From: Crotophaga sulcirostris | Lineage: Eukaryota > Chordata > Aves > Cuculiformes > Crotophagidae | Direction: 5' to 3' | Length of the DNA stretch: 64,000 nt | Assembly (NCBI GenBank): GCA_013397455.1 | Contig: VYZB01000209.1 | Coordinates: forward strand, 6,994-70,993 | Shown here: positions 33,966-46,374 of the stretch, in pieces | How positions within the stretch are numbered: position 1 is the first letter of the stretch | Layout of the letters: each line of letters begins with the position of its first letter | Notes under the pieces: generated by a model | Database searches by the model: none | What the model was told of the DNA's origin: nothing | The model's input: only the letters and a program-made list of their open reading frames with translations | Position numbers and translations under genes: made by a program

Positions 33966-36759
33966 ACAAAGCAGCTGAAAAGGTTATCACTACTATTTCT
34001 CCTCCATGAACAGCTGAAAATCAATTTTCAGCCTAAAATACTCACATAATCATGTGAATAACAAAAATGTTTTTAAATTATCTTTAAACTGTTCCATCAT
34101 TATTCAGCAGAACACAAGGTTTCACCTTCAGTTAGTGGCACCTAAAATGTGAAAGAGTTCTTTAAAGTATGCAAGCCAGGTCACCCAATGGTTAATATGT
34201 GCCTGCTTCAGCCTGGCTCAGTGCAAGTAGACTATGAAAAGAGTACATTGCTTGCACCATATGGCAGAAGTTCCTTGCAACTATGGTGTTCCTCAGGACA
34301 TGAAACACTGGAGGTAGGACCAAACAGCTGATAATTATCTTTGATGAAAGTCCTGAAGACACTGAAAGATCTGCTTGTTTCCTTGTCTAAGTATTTTCTT
34401 GTTCCACTCCATAGACTTAGCCACAGATTAGGCTGTAGATTGCCTATTTCTCTGTAACAAAGTGACAAAGTAGTTACTTAAGAAATGAAACCCCACCAAG
34501 CCTCCTCTTCCTCCACAACCAGAAATAAACTATATTGGATAGTGGCAGTAGGGAATGAATGGCTAGGCTTGATATTACAGGTCATAGCATAGTCCATCAG
34601 CTTTCCCTTTTCTGTTGACAGCCAGCTGTCCCAGTGAGTCATGTAAATGAGTAGCACAAGCTGAAAGTTCTCATTTTCAAATGAAAATGGGAGGGAAAAA
34701 AGTTCCTGGAAAGTTGTAATATCCTGTTTTGACATTTTCAGAGGAAAAAGTGGAAATTTCAAATGTTGAAATTACTTTTCATTTCAAATATTCAAATTCA
34801 GTATTATATTTAAATGTTGTTAAGAGATAAAAAGGTCAAATTCTAAAAGGCCATGTTAGAATTATTGTTTCAATTTTGCACTGAAACTATTTCCCATGTT
34901 GTACAAATTTTCCCTCATTGAAAATTTCAAGTTTCATTTCTGATCATAACAAAGACAAATGTTCAAACTTCAGAGTCCTTTGCTCAGTGCCACCATGAGT
35001 CTCTTATCTCCCTTTCCTCAGAATGACTCTTAGCCTGAGTCATGAGAAGCCCAGTGGAAGCAGTCAGGAATTTTTAGGAACCAAACAGCATTCTTTAACC
35101 AAACCTTTTTGGAATGCACAAACAGAATTGATGAATCAAAACTTTTTGTTGATGGATAAAATACTAAATAAATTCTAAGCTTCTTCAAAACAGACAAAAA
35201 AAAAAACTCCCCATTTTTCTCAAATCTGTTTTTCTCTATACCTCTGTATAAAGCCAAAAAAAAAAATGAGTCAAGGGTCTTTGTAGACATGTTTGTGTGT
35301 GTTTATATTCTAAAGCTTGTACTGATAAAACTGAACATCTGCTTTACTCTAATCACTAGGATTCCATTTCCAGTCTTGAGATTATAGACATCAGTCTTAC
35401 AGTTTCACCTCCTTTCCATTTTGTCTGGAATTGGCTGTCATCTCATCTGTCCTCTCTTCTGAAATGTGTGTTATCCAGGCTATGATCTTTGCTATAATTG
35501 GGTTATTCTCTAGCTATTTCTGTATGGGCTTACTGAGGTGGAGTAAATCTTGGTGCCTGCAAAAGACCAGTACTCTGAACTTCAGTGGTTTTTTTATCCC
35601 ACCCTCATCTGGGTCTGCAGTCTGTGTAACATTTTGTAACCCGTTTGATTTTTTTCTTCTCGTCCATCTTGTATTCTCCTTTGTGAAGCAGTTGCAGTAG
35701 CTACCTTTGAAGTGAAGGATCAAACTCCAAATCTTACTGTTTTACAAGTGCAAAAGAGAATTTGGAATGTAATGTCTTTTTCTGCCTTAACAATAACATC
35801 TCTGCCAGCAACTCCTTATACAAGGACTGTTATACTCCCACTCCCACTTAGTGGCAGAAATTGGTCTGTTTTATGTTCCTGCTCAGACATTTCCATTCAT
35901 CTCTGCCTTGCTTTTAATGGCCTGATCTGTACCACTCTTGTTAATCAGTGTTTACATTCATGGTCCATTTGGGTGGAACGATTTCTCACCTGAGAATTGA
36001 ACAGCCATTGTTCTGTTTAGGTTTTGTGCAGTGATCTTATTTAATGCTGAATATGGCTACGGGTGGCCTTGTATTTTAAGATATCTATATGTCTAAGAGT
36101 TGAATGCTGTTGTGACAAACACCAGCTTGGCTGGCATACGACGAATGGTATAGGCAGATCCTGTAGCACATCACTGTTGTTATACCCTGCTTATGAGTCT
36201 CTACTGCCTGTCTAGTGCCATACACAGAGTGTAAACCCATGCGTCTTTCCCTCCAGGATTGCTTTTGAAAGAGTTCTGTGGGTAATCCTGGTAGTATGAG
36301 CCATATAAATACATGAATATTGGAAAAATAGGTGGAAGAAAAAAAAAGGATGAAAAAAGACTTTCCGAGCTTCATGTAAAGTATCTTTTGTTTGTTTTAG
36401 TTTTGTTTGTTTTGTTTGTTTGGGTTTTTTTTAAGGTTGTCAAACACTTCCCTTTTCATCTGTGGAGTTTTCCTGCATCAGATGAAGCTGAAGAAATGAA
36501 TTGATATTTTTATTGCTAGCAAATAGCCTATCAGAGATGACTTTTGGAGACAGTCAGAACACTGTGAATCACATACTCACCAAAGGGTGGCTGAAACGGG
36601 CATCTGCAAAATACAAGAACAGTGACAACTGAGCAACTGAGACCATGTTATTTCAGTCAAAATCTTAGTGAACAGCTACTAATTTGAAGTAATTCTGGTT
36701 TGGATTTTGTTTGAGGTTTGAGTTTTTTTTGTAATTGGACTGTTTTTTTTCATTGCAGT
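33966..36759. other. AT-rich non-coding tract with A/T runs
   Basis: Unique AT-rich DNA. Mirror-like runs with repeated GAAA/TTTC motifs (for example TTTCAAATGAAAATG near 34675 and AATTTCAAATGTTGAAATTACTTTTCATTTCAAATATTC near 34755-34790) fill 34.65-34.95 kb. A runs occur at 35198-35206 and 35259-35267, and a TTTG simple repeat at 36385-36434. No gene was recognised. Confidence 0.4.
36385..36434. repeat. TTTG simple repeat
   Basis: Imperfect (TTTG)n array: CTTTTGTTTGTTTTAGTTTTGTTTG..., ending in a run of eight T. The frame reading through it (36313-36504) is an artefact rich in Val, Leu and Phe. Confidence 0.9.
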
Positions 36760-37080
36760 TGATTTAAATTATGCATCTCAGCTGCTGATTTGATTTAAAT
36801 TTAATAAGAGTTATTATAGGGTAATTAGATACCAAAGGACTATTAAGAATGTTTTTAAATTTAACAGTGATACTTCACAGCAGTAAACACTCTTAATAAT
36901 CAATTGGTCTTTAATAACACAATTTTGTTGTGAAACATTAAATCTTATTCAGAAATTATTTAAACTGAATGAAACAGATACTCAAATATCTATTATTGTA
37001 AAACAGCAATTTGTCTTGCCTAACCACTGCTTACATGAATAATTGTGCATAGCTTTTTGGTCTGAGTAATACAATGACCT
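36760..37080. promoter_or_regulatory. Putative conserved non-coding element
   Basis: Strongly AT-rich but non-repetitive, with a paired GATTTAAATT motif (36762 and 36792 regions), ATTATGCAT (36767), CTCTTAATAATCAATTGG, TAATAACACAATTTTGTTGTGAAAC and ATGAATAATTGTGCATAG (POU/HOX-like). Candidate enhancer by motif density. AT-rich filler is the alternative. Confidence 0.27.
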
Positions 37081-40000
37081 GGCAGGATCTAGGACAAGCA
37101 CCACTGGGCAGATGTGATACAGCTGAAGGTTGGAAAAAGAGGGAAGGTTGGATGGAAAGATAGAAATTGCTGCTGAAGCTACCTTTGCTTTGACATTGGT
37201 GACATTTATCTAGTCATGGCTGCAGATGGGTATTGAATAGCATTAGCATATTGATGGTGAATAATGCAGACTGGATAACGTTGTAGTGTGCCCCCATGTT
37301 ATAGATTACTTGCAATTTGAGAGGAAAGGAGAGGAGAAATAAAACCTAACTGTACTTACTAAGGACCTGAGCTTCAGAGGTTATAATCCTGTTGAGCATC
37401 TGCCGGAGATTAGAAATAGAAGTGCATCTACTCTAGCACCTGTACAACAGGTGATGTTTTCAAGGTGATGCAGAGGATGATAGTGTTTGGTTGGCCCTGT
37501 ATCAAGGCATTGAAAGGGTCACAAAAGACAGTCAAGGAGATCTGAAAACCAAAAATGTTATTATAGTGTGAGGCAAAAACTATTCTTAGACTTCTACACT
37601 CTCATCCTTCATGCTTAGGTATTCCCTGTCAGCTTTGTAAAATACATACACAAATACATTACATCGACTTAACTGTTGTTACCCCTTGGTACAGGTGTAG
37701 TATCTTACTGTTATCTTTAAGGTAATGTTTTCCATTATTATAATGTGGCATAACCCTCACCAAGCCAGAATAGGTGTGAATGACTCATCAGGTGTGATTG
37801 TCCCTCTAATACCAAGGTAACCTTGTAGTCAGCAACCGTGTTTGTATTAGAATCTCTTGGGTTAGGTTCAAGGCTTTGGTATATTATTAAGAATCACTGG
37901 ATCTGAATTTATGTGAATTTGTAGAAGTCATCTCAGGATCAGAAGGGTTACTACAAATGCAACTGATCTGGGTTATGATGTCTGCTTCCTCTGCAGGTTA
38001 TCAGCCTTCAGCTATGACAGCACAACTGTTCGTGTAATGAGTCATTAACCCAGCTCAGTCAGAAGTGATCCTGCTTCAAAGAACCTGTACTAAAACTCTT
38101 TAAGCTAAGCCAAATCATTTGACAAATCTGGACTAACTAATAGCTACCTCAACAGTTGTGTTGGCTGCTCTAAGGGGGCAATAATCTCCAGTGGATGTTG
38201 GGGGAGTAGGGAAGTGCAGCTGCTACCCTAGATGAGCTACAGCATCCGTGGTACCATGGTAAGTTATAACTAAAAAATTTACTCTTTCCCTCTGTACAAT
38301 ACAAAGAAAATGACCAGGTCTCAGGATGTTGCAGGGACTGGCCAGTTGGTATTTGTACTGCTCACACGTTACTGCCTGAAGGGCTATAATTCCAAACAAA
38401 ATGTGTTGTGATTCCATATACCAGACTGTTCTTGAAGTGGAGGGATAGCTCACATCTTGTAAGATGCACTGTCAGATGTTTTGAAGAGGGAGCATTAGAG
38501 ACAACAGAGTATTTTTTGCTTTAAAATTGGAAGTATCATTGAACTGCAGCAAGGGAAATTTGGAAGATTTTAGCCTGTTTTAAAAATGAATTTATACATG
38601 ACAAATGGTGACATTTATAAACTTTTGGAGAGGGTCCTAAAAAAAGCGAATGGAGGTTGAAAATATGAAGACCAGCCTGGAACGAGATCCGCAGGAAAGA
38701 TATTAATAGCAAACCCCTCCCTGAAATGCAGAGAAGTAATAAAAGAACTGCAAGAACATTCCTATTGGTGGATTTTTTTTGCTATGACCCTTCTCAGAAC
38801 ATTTCATTTAGTTCTGCTGCTTTACAAAACACTGTGGTTGCATAGATGGATTGTGCGTGACTACAGGAAAAAGGGCAAAGCTCTCTAGAGCAAAGCTCAC
38901 AGATCAAGGTGAAGTCCCCTGCCTTCAAAAGGGTTCATTTGGGCACACTCAGCTGGAGCCCTCAGGTTTGTATGGAAGGCTAGTACAGCCTCAACACATT
39001 TCCTCCATGCCTCAGCAAGACCATAAATGTAGAGGATAATCAGTGTTTGGGCAACAACCACCAAAGCAAGACATAGAATACGTTTCTGTTTTGAAGAGAT
39101 TATTATGGACATCAGTGCTTCCACCCTGTGCATCTGGCATAAATCTGCGGCCTTGAATAAACACATCAAGCAGCACTGTAGTACAGTACAGTCAAGTCTT
39201 GAGAGAAATGAATTGGATTCTTTACCACCTTCTGCATCTTTAAGAAGAGTATGTACCAAATAATCAATATAAAGACTGTCAGATTTATCCGCATACATAT
39301 ATATGTGTGTATACACATATAGTTTTATATATGTATATGTACATATATATAAATCTCCATTGGCATGTAATAAAGCAATTCTTTAATGAGGGAGCAGAGG
39401 AGTACTTGTCAGAAGGGACACACAAGAAGATGAAACTCTACCTTACCTTCATAAACAGTATTTGTCGATGTTAGGTTGGGCTTTCTATGCGTAAGCCTTT
39501 GATTTGAGAACCACCAACATCCAGTAAATATTCACTCAATATTATTGGCAGAATAAATTTTCAGGAGGCAATCACAAAAGTCACATGGAAATCTAGATGT
39601 TGTTAATATTTAGTATAATAATATTCTACTTTTTTTTCTTAAAGAAAAGCATTTCAGATAGAACTGAAAATCTTCAGCTCTTGATTGTGATTGGAGAAGG
39701 GATGTTACTGACTCGGGGATAGTTGGTACCTTCCTTTCTGCAGCTATAGTACCCCAATGTCCTGTAGTAATAGAAACAAATACTGTACAGGTAGCACGTG
39801 CTATCTTGAAATGTGAAACCAAGGTCTTGAAAACCAACCTGGGGGACTCTCTTTTAATTTTATTTTAGATAACCCTGGCATCTCAGCTACAACTGGATTA
39901 TTATATTCACTTTTCCTGCATTCTATTTGAGGTCTCTGTGAAATAGATTTTTCACTTTCCCTTCTGAATAGTTGACACTATTGTGGCATCACATTGTGCT

Positions 40001-43000
40001 GCTAAATAGCTGATGCCTGCTACTCTGTATGGGACTGTAATTCTGATAAATCCCAAATAAATCTTCAGATAGAGAACACTGCCATAATATCAAATTATCG
40101 TTATTATTACAGATCTGGAAATCCCATTAAAAATATCATAAAACATCAATAATATGCGTGGGATTCTTCAAGGAGTCACTCACTGGCATATGAACTGACT
40201 GTGGAGAGGGAACCATACCCCACAGTATTTTGTTGTTCCCAAGTGAATTCTATTTCCTGTGAGTTTTGTGTGGTTTAAATGGCGATTTTCTGTAGTTTCC
40301 AAGTCCTATAAAAATTTCTTTTTATTTTAACAACCCTAATAAATCATAATCTGGTGTGACTGGCGAGCCTTACAGCTATGGGGCTTGTAAGCACCGTAAA
40401 ACTTTCTTCACTGCTGGTTAGCACAGATGGGAGCAGAAGCAATCCAGAGCATGTCAAGAATCTCTCTCTCTCTTGCATGGATAAGCTTAATAAGGCAAAC
40501 TTGTTGAGGGAGGGCACTCAACTGATTCCAGAAACAATTAGGAAATACAGCAAACAAATAAGCCTTGGTGATTTGAATAACTCAGGTGCTCTACCTGATT
40601 CATATGCTAAAAACACGTTCTCCTTAGTTACAGATTTGCTTATCTCACTGAATTGGAGCAAAAGCTTTCAGAAAATCACTGCTATTCACTCATTTTAAGA
40701 AGTGTTACAGTAGATGCTTATAACTATAGCAGGACTGTTAGAAGATGTGGGACAGCTTGATCAAAACGGCTAGAGAGTCTCGAGGCCCAGTTGGAGCAGT
40801 CCAAAAAACAGCCTGATTTTTCGCATGAAGGGTCAGGTTCTCATTTTCTGAAAAGTAAATTTTAAAGGCTTGTACTGATACTGTGAGAGCATTTTGAAAA
40901 TCTTGGCTATGTGATTTGACTGTTAGTTAAACTAGCTACTAACTACTTTTTATCTTTCTCTAAAATAAGGTTCCCAAGCTCTTAGTGCATTACAGTTGCA
41001 TGAGGTGTGGTCAGTGCACCAGGCAGAAATGAGAAATTTGAAGTTGTGTTTGCTTTGTGGTCATAGAAGTCACCCAGACTGTGTGTCTTGTTATGAGATC
41101 TTACTTGCAATTTTTTAAGGTAATCAGGTGAATTTATGTAGTTAATTTTTGTTAAATAGATACTGTACTCATATATGTATACAGCAAAGAAAGGGCAAGT
41201 GGGAATCCTGTTGTCTGGCCAGCAAACTGTTCTGCTACCAACTCTGTGAGTATTGCTGGAGTTACCAGAGACCTAAAATGATATTATGTAGCCATAATTC
41301 AAGATTAATCTACTTTGAGAAAACAAGCCACTCAATTTTATATTACAACCAAAATAACTCCTGACTCTATATTAAGAGGATAATAGGGGTTCTTGCAGTG
41401 AGGGAGTCCTGCAGAAAAAAATGTGATAAAATTATGTTGATTAAGTTATCACTAAATGGTGTGTTGTAATATAAAAGGGAGCTAAATTAGGGTTGCTTGA
41501 AGCAAACTTAATTCTGGTATTCCTGAATGGCAGTATTGGCGTTTATTATTTTAAAGCTGATTTTATCTCTGTGATTTCCTGAGTTGTTAAATAGCCAAAC
41601 TGGGTTTGACTGGAAAAACTTTGTGTGAAATCTTGTATATAGCTACTGCTTTAGTTTGTCGGAAGAGCTGGTATCTTTAGATTCACTGCAGTGACTTGGA
41701 TTTTGAATTAATGAATTGATAAATAATGGAAAGGGCCATTCTGACATGCGACCCAGCACAGTACTGGAATGAGACATACTTTGCCACTGGATTTCACAGA
41801 TCCTTGCTGAGAGTAGAGGAATTTTGAAATAAAATTCCCATCAACGTTTCAAGATACGGTCACATTTATGTGTGTTAGTGAGTTAACTACTCTGCACTGG
41901 ACTTCTTTTCCCTGGCTGAGAGGGTCTAGAACTGCACCCTTCATGGTGTACTCTGTTTCAGCCTTGTCATGTGAATAAGCATCATGGGATGAAACTGTCC
42001 TTGGTAAACCTCATGGTACAACCCTTACCCGGCTCAGCACTGATGAGGCTTAGCACCTGAGCCCAGCACAGGATGAGGCTAGGTGTGTTGGGAGACAGGC
42101 TGCCCTGCTGTAGCTTAGGTCCTGCCCTCGAGTGATGCGAAAATTTGCATGAGATTGCTTCTATGAAGCATGGTGCATCCAAGAGTGCTCTCAGTGGGGA
42201 CAGTGATTTCAAACCATTCGTGACAGGAACCAGACTGCAAAGTACCCCGTTTGTCCTAGCACTTCTTTACTGATCAAATGCATTAAAGACAAATAACCCA
42301 ATTACAAAGCAAATCCCACAGTAACAATTCAGATAGCACATGGGATGAAAAAACAATGTAGCTAAAAAGTCATAAAAATGACTACTATTTGATTAGATCC
42401 AAACCAGTGGTATCAACTGATTTTGCTCATTTAACCTGTCTCCTGATCACAGTACAGCCGTCATTTAGCTGCAGGGTGGATGTGTTCATACCGAACTATT
42501 AATCTGCTTCAAAATGCCATAACATTTCCATGAAGAACTTCCTAATTTTTTTTTCAGAAATTAAATGTCTGTTTAAAGTTCATTCCCTCCTGCTGCAACT
42601 AATTGAAATGAGATTTGGTTTATCTTTATGACATGAAAATGAGATTGAGTTTCATAATAATAACAATAATGATAACTCTATAGATTTTAGGACTAGTAGT
42701 TAATAATTATAGTAATATGTGGAGATTAGAGAAGAGTAATACAGCACAAACAGTCCATTGTTATTTGTGGAGATGTGGGATTGGGTATCAGTTAATACCA
42801 TTTTTCTTATTTTGTATCTGTTTTCTGTTCTTATTGAATTTTAGTCAAGCGCATTAATTAATTTCACCCCAGTATATGATAGTTTTAAGTAACATTTTTT
42901 TGAACTAGCAAAAAATCTAAGCCATAAAAAAGGATTTTTAAAAAGGGAAAATTCTTGAAAAGCAAAAAGCTAAGGAAATAAACTTTCATCAACCATCTAT

Positions 43001-43350
43001 CCTCCTCACCTCTCCTGGGGGAATGTGATCAGGAGCTGGCCCCGCAGGCAACTGTAGCTTATGCTGCAATTTGAAGGTGAACCTGAAGGTCTTTTGCTCC
43101 CAGTTGATGCACTGAAGTCAGGAAGGACAGAAAGGATCTGTGCTTTGCTCAGAGAGTAGCCCAGTGGCTTGCATGCTAGGGAGTGCTTCCTGATTGTATT
43201 TGAGGATTGGTTTTTAATCTCAAGTCTTTTAAATCACCTAGTGCCCAAAACTGTACAAAACGCTGGCATAATGAGCTCCATTTAGAAGTGTTATGAGACT
43301 AGCTGTTGTGCCAAAACCCTCTGCTAGAAAAGAGCAGATTTTTTTGCAAT
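37081..43350. other. AT-rich non-coding tract, no gene recognised
   Basis: About 6 kb of mainly unique AT-rich DNA. It includes a short TA/TG microsatellite (39290-39352) and an ATAATAATAACAATAATGATAA triplet-type stretch (42653-42676). The longest frame, 38897-39316 (minus, 139 codons), starts in the microsatellite and shows no domain. The 106-codon plus frame at 40378-40698 is hydrophilic and unrecognised; it lacks a Kozak-supported exon structure that I can defend. Confidence 0.4.
39290..39352. repeat. TA/TG/CA microsatellite
   Basis: Alternating ATACATATATATGTGTGTATACACATATAG then TTTTATATATGTATATGTACATATATATAAA. It includes the perfect palindrome GTGTATACAC. Confidence 0.9.
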
Positions 43351-43351
43351 A

Positions 43352-43450
43352 CTGACTATGTCTTTCTCTATATATGTGTGTGTGTGTGTTTGTGCTGACT
43401 GTGTCTTTATGTCTATATTATATATAGCTACATATAAAATACATATGTGT
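43352..43450. repeat. TG/TA microsatellite inside a 43-bp imperfect duplication
   Basis: CTGACTATGTCTTTCTCTATAT at 43352 is repeated as CTGACTGTGTCTTTATGTCTATAT starting at 43395. The first copy is followed by (TG)n and the second by TATTATATATAG. This suggests slippage or tandem duplication of the microsatellite with its flank. Confidence 0.8.
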
Positions 43451-43891
43451 ATTTTAAGGATTACTTAAAAAAGTGTCATCTTTTGAACAATCTCAGGTGT
43501 TGTGTAACTGTTACAGTTTTGGATGTTTCAAAGCTTGTGCTGCTTATTAAGAGGATAATGATTTGAGGAAGAAAAGCAGGAATATACACTTAAAAATGAA
43601 AGGGTATATTCCAGAGGAGATCTGCATGTCCATTTTTCCTCATGCCAGTTTTCTTTTTTGTTTTATCTTCTTTGATTGTTTTTATTCACTGAAGCTGGAA
43701 GTCATACAACCTTTCATATGCGGAAAAAAAGAACCACCTCTGCGTTGCCTTTAACCATGCTAAGATTTAGCTTATAAATACCTACTGATGGCACCAGGCT
43801 TTTGGGGACATAAGACAGTGTTTAATGTGAAGTCAACAAGAATCTGATCCTTAGTGCTTTAAATTGTAATGCTTTCTTTCTTCATATTTAG

Positions 43892-43986
43892 TCTGTAGAA
43901 GAGATGGGAGGAAGTCTGGCCAGCAGATTTGAGACTCCTGGCTCTGTATGAAATTCAGATTTCACAACAAAAGATCTCCATCCATG
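43892..43986 (+). other. Isolated exon-like segment flanked by splice-like signals
   Basis: A 95-bp segment preceded by a good acceptor (pyrimidine-rich GCTTTCTTTCTTCATATTTAG ending at 43891) and followed by GTAGGT at 43987. All three forward frames contain stops, so it cannot be an internal coding exon. It could be part of a non-coding transcript or be chance. No partner exon was found. Confidence 0.18.
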
Positions 43987-45439
43987 GTAGGTACAGATCA
44001 GAACAGCTTTCAGCACTCTTGGATTTAGGACCTTCTCAGCCCCTCTGTGTGCCTCGAAGGAGGAAAGCAGAGGCTGAAGATTTGATCAGGATGGGAGAGG
44101 GCTGGCCAGGAGGGAAGCTGCCCATGTGGTGAGGGCTTGATAGTGTGGGAAGGAAGGGAATTGTTGTTATTGGAGTAGGGTCTCCAAGGGGGACTCAGCC
44201 GGGAGGCAATGGATGGAATTAGTTGACACAAAGGACAATTGGCTGTAATGGCTCTTTCAGATGGTTATGTTTTATTGTGTAAATGTATGTTTATAGGTTT
44301 TTTTTAAAATGCAGATTAAAGACCTAACACTGCATTTAGACGTTTGGAAGAAAGTATGTCATTGACTCAACAAACCACTGTCCCTTCTTTTAAGCTGCGG
44401 TGTTCCCTCATGCTAATATGTGTTTGGGCAATGTTTAATGTGTGTATTGCATAATCAGTCAGTGATGCTGCTGGCACGGCTAAGTGATCAGAGAAGATAC
44501 ACTGATAAATGACATCTGTGAAGTGTCTTTGAGGACATAGACCTAAAGGTTGCCCTTGTTATTGTGCACGTTGTCATAAGATGAAAATGAATGCGCTGCA
44601 TCTGAGTTGGAAACCAATATAGTGTTTAATTGTAAGCGCTGCTTTATGAAGTATGGTTTAGATTTTGTCTGTGTGAGTTCATTAACTTTAGTGGGACCAA
44701 GTAACTTCAGCAGGATAAGATTTTGTTTGAGAGTCTTTCACACATTCTGTTGTGCTTCCAGAGCTGTAATCTATCTGCTTTTGCTTTTGTTGCTGACTCA
44801 TAGCAGGTTGAGTGAGGAAAGACCTCACTGTTTTTTTATTATCCCTATGATTGGCTTATAGTATGGACAGGTTGGCTTGAACCATCTCTCATGATGATGC
44901 AAATTACAAATAACTACGCTGAAGTGATCAGAAGGACAAACACTTCACACTGGTGTCAGTGGGGCGAAAGCAGGCCTGCTGTTTGCCAAATACTGTCTTT
45001 AAGAACAGAAGTTAGCTGTAAGCAGGAATTAAATGTTTTTTAGTAAGTAAATAGATATTTTGTTCTTTGGAACTTAATTTCTAAATAATGCAGGTGATGC
45101 CAGCTGTTCTGTTGTGGCAGACTGAAGAACTGGGCCCAAGTATTCCTTTAAAACTCCTGTGTTGGGGGAATTAGCAGTGCTGTGCCTTCTTCACATCATT
45201 CCACATCTTGTGTCAGTGCTACTTCCCAGAAGGTCCTCTTCAAGAAGGATTTTGCTCAGAACATTTCTGGATGCTTAAAAAGATTTTTGTCTCTCTTTAA
45301 ACCTTTCAATGCCGTCATCCCAGGAAGTTTTGTGGAAGAGAAGATCAAAATACTCTCTGAAACTTTTGAATGTTCATGATGGCTTCTGTGGGAGCACATG
45401 GGGACCACCCTTTCCCTTCAGAGCAGCCTGTCTACCTTA
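43987..45439. other. Non-coding tract
   Basis: Mixed AT-rich unique sequence, containing the ancient repeat fragment at 44640-44735 but no gene that I recognise. A short TTGTTGTTATTGG stretch lies at 44161. Confidence 0.4.
44640..44735. repeat. Ancient amniote repeat fragment
   Basis: GTGTGAGTTCATTAACTTTAGTGGGACCAAGTAACTTCAGCAGGATAAGATTTTG follows the degenerate motif attgacttcaatgggac-(...)-gcaggatttggccc found in very old CR1/L3-like repeats of sauropsids. Diverged and partial. Confidence 0.42.
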
Positions 45440-45515
45440 CCAGCCCTCTCACTTGAACTCAGGTCTCTCACATGAAGCGAGAGCACAATCAATAGGCCAC
45501 AAGGGCAACCCTAGA
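45440..45515 (-). repeat. tRNA-derived SINE head remnant, antisense
   Basis: On the plus strand, CACTTGAACTCAGGTCTCTCACATGAAGCGAGAGCACAATCAATAGGCCACAAGG parallels the reverse complement of tRNA-like SINE heads (ttgaacccaggtctcccacatcctaggcgagtgccctaaccactaggcca). On the minus strand it shows a B-box-like GAGTTCAAGTG and an A-box-like TGGCCTATTGATTG. It is too diverged to be a functional tRNA: the acceptor stem does not pair. It probably belongs to the MIR/CORE-SINE group. Confidence 0.5.
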
Positions 45516-46053
45516 ATAAATTTTCGAAGACATGTTTTTAACTGTCTTCAGAGTAGGAGACATAATGACAGTGCTGACATGGAATGGCAATGAAAGACTT
45601 CTGTCATAGGACTGGTCAATTTTTTTCTGTGTTTAAAGGAAAATTAGGTTTTCCGCTATGAATGTTTTTCATGACAGGTGCCAGCTTTCCTCTGAGCATG
45701 ACAATGTCTTGTTAAAAAACAACACTTCCAAAGTGATGTATTTAATTTGAAAATGAACATTTTTCATTTTTTGTTAACTGACAAGAAGTAGGAATTTTAC
45801 CAGGAGAAAACACTGAAGTAGATGGAAAAAAAGGTATCATTTTCTTAGGAAACAAATCACTATTTTGTATTTCACTTGGCCTTGTACCTACAGCTGTAGA
45901 TAACTACTTAGAATGTAAGCATCAGTGATAGCCATTTTAAAATTATGCCAAAAATTATTTTACAAAGACTGTGTGTAAAAACATATTAAAAAATAATAAA
46001 AACATATTATTAAGCACATCTCATGCGTATTCCTAGAACATACTCAGGGAAAG
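45516..46053. other. AT-rich non-coding tract
   Basis: Unique AT-rich DNA between the tRNA-like SINE remnant and the CR1 copy. Nothing else was recognised. Confidence 0.4.
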
Positions 46054-46374
46054 TCATAGAATCATAGAATCAGAATCATAGAATGGTTTGTGTTGGAAGG
46101 GATCTTAAAGATTACCCAATTTCGACCACCCTGCCATGGGCAGGAACACCTCCCACCAGCCTAGGCTGCTGAATACCACCACATCCAGCCTGGCCTTGAA
46201 CACTTCCAGGGAGGCGGCATCCACAGCTTCCCTGGGCTGCCTGTGCTGGTGTCTCACCACCCTCATTGTGAAGAGTTTCTTTCTAGTGTCTAATCTAAAT
46301 CTTCTGTTTCCAATTCAAAGCCATTGCCCCTCTTCCTATCACGACATGCCCTTGTAAAAAGTCCTTGTAAAAAG
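46054..46374 (-). mobile_element. CR1 LINE, 5'-truncated 3' end, antisense
   Basis: On the plus strand it begins with TCATAGAATCATAGAATC and AGAATCATAGAATGG, the reverse complement of the ATTCTATGATTCTATGA terminal repeat that ends avian CR1s. It continues with GTTGGAAGGGATCTTAAAGAT, CCACCCTGCCATGGGCAGG, CCTGGCCTTGAACACTTCCAGGGA, TTCCCTGGGCTGCCTGTGC and CCTTGTAAAAAGTCC, all in the CR1 3'-region order. Only about 320 bp remain, so it lacks a complete reverse transcriptase and cannot move by itself. The distal end shows a small duplication (CCTTGTAAAAAGT twice, 46350-46374). The overlapping plus frame 46136-46357 is a CR1 artefact. This is the best taxonomic marker in the window and is less decayed than the other repeats. 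Confidence 0.97.

Noticed and set aside
45453..45515. Functional tRNA gene on the minus strand
   Set aside because: A- and B-box-like motifs exist, but the acceptor and anticodon stems do not pair. It fits a SINE remnant instead.
46136..46357. 73-codon plus frame
   Set aside because: It lies entirely inside the antisense CR1 copy.
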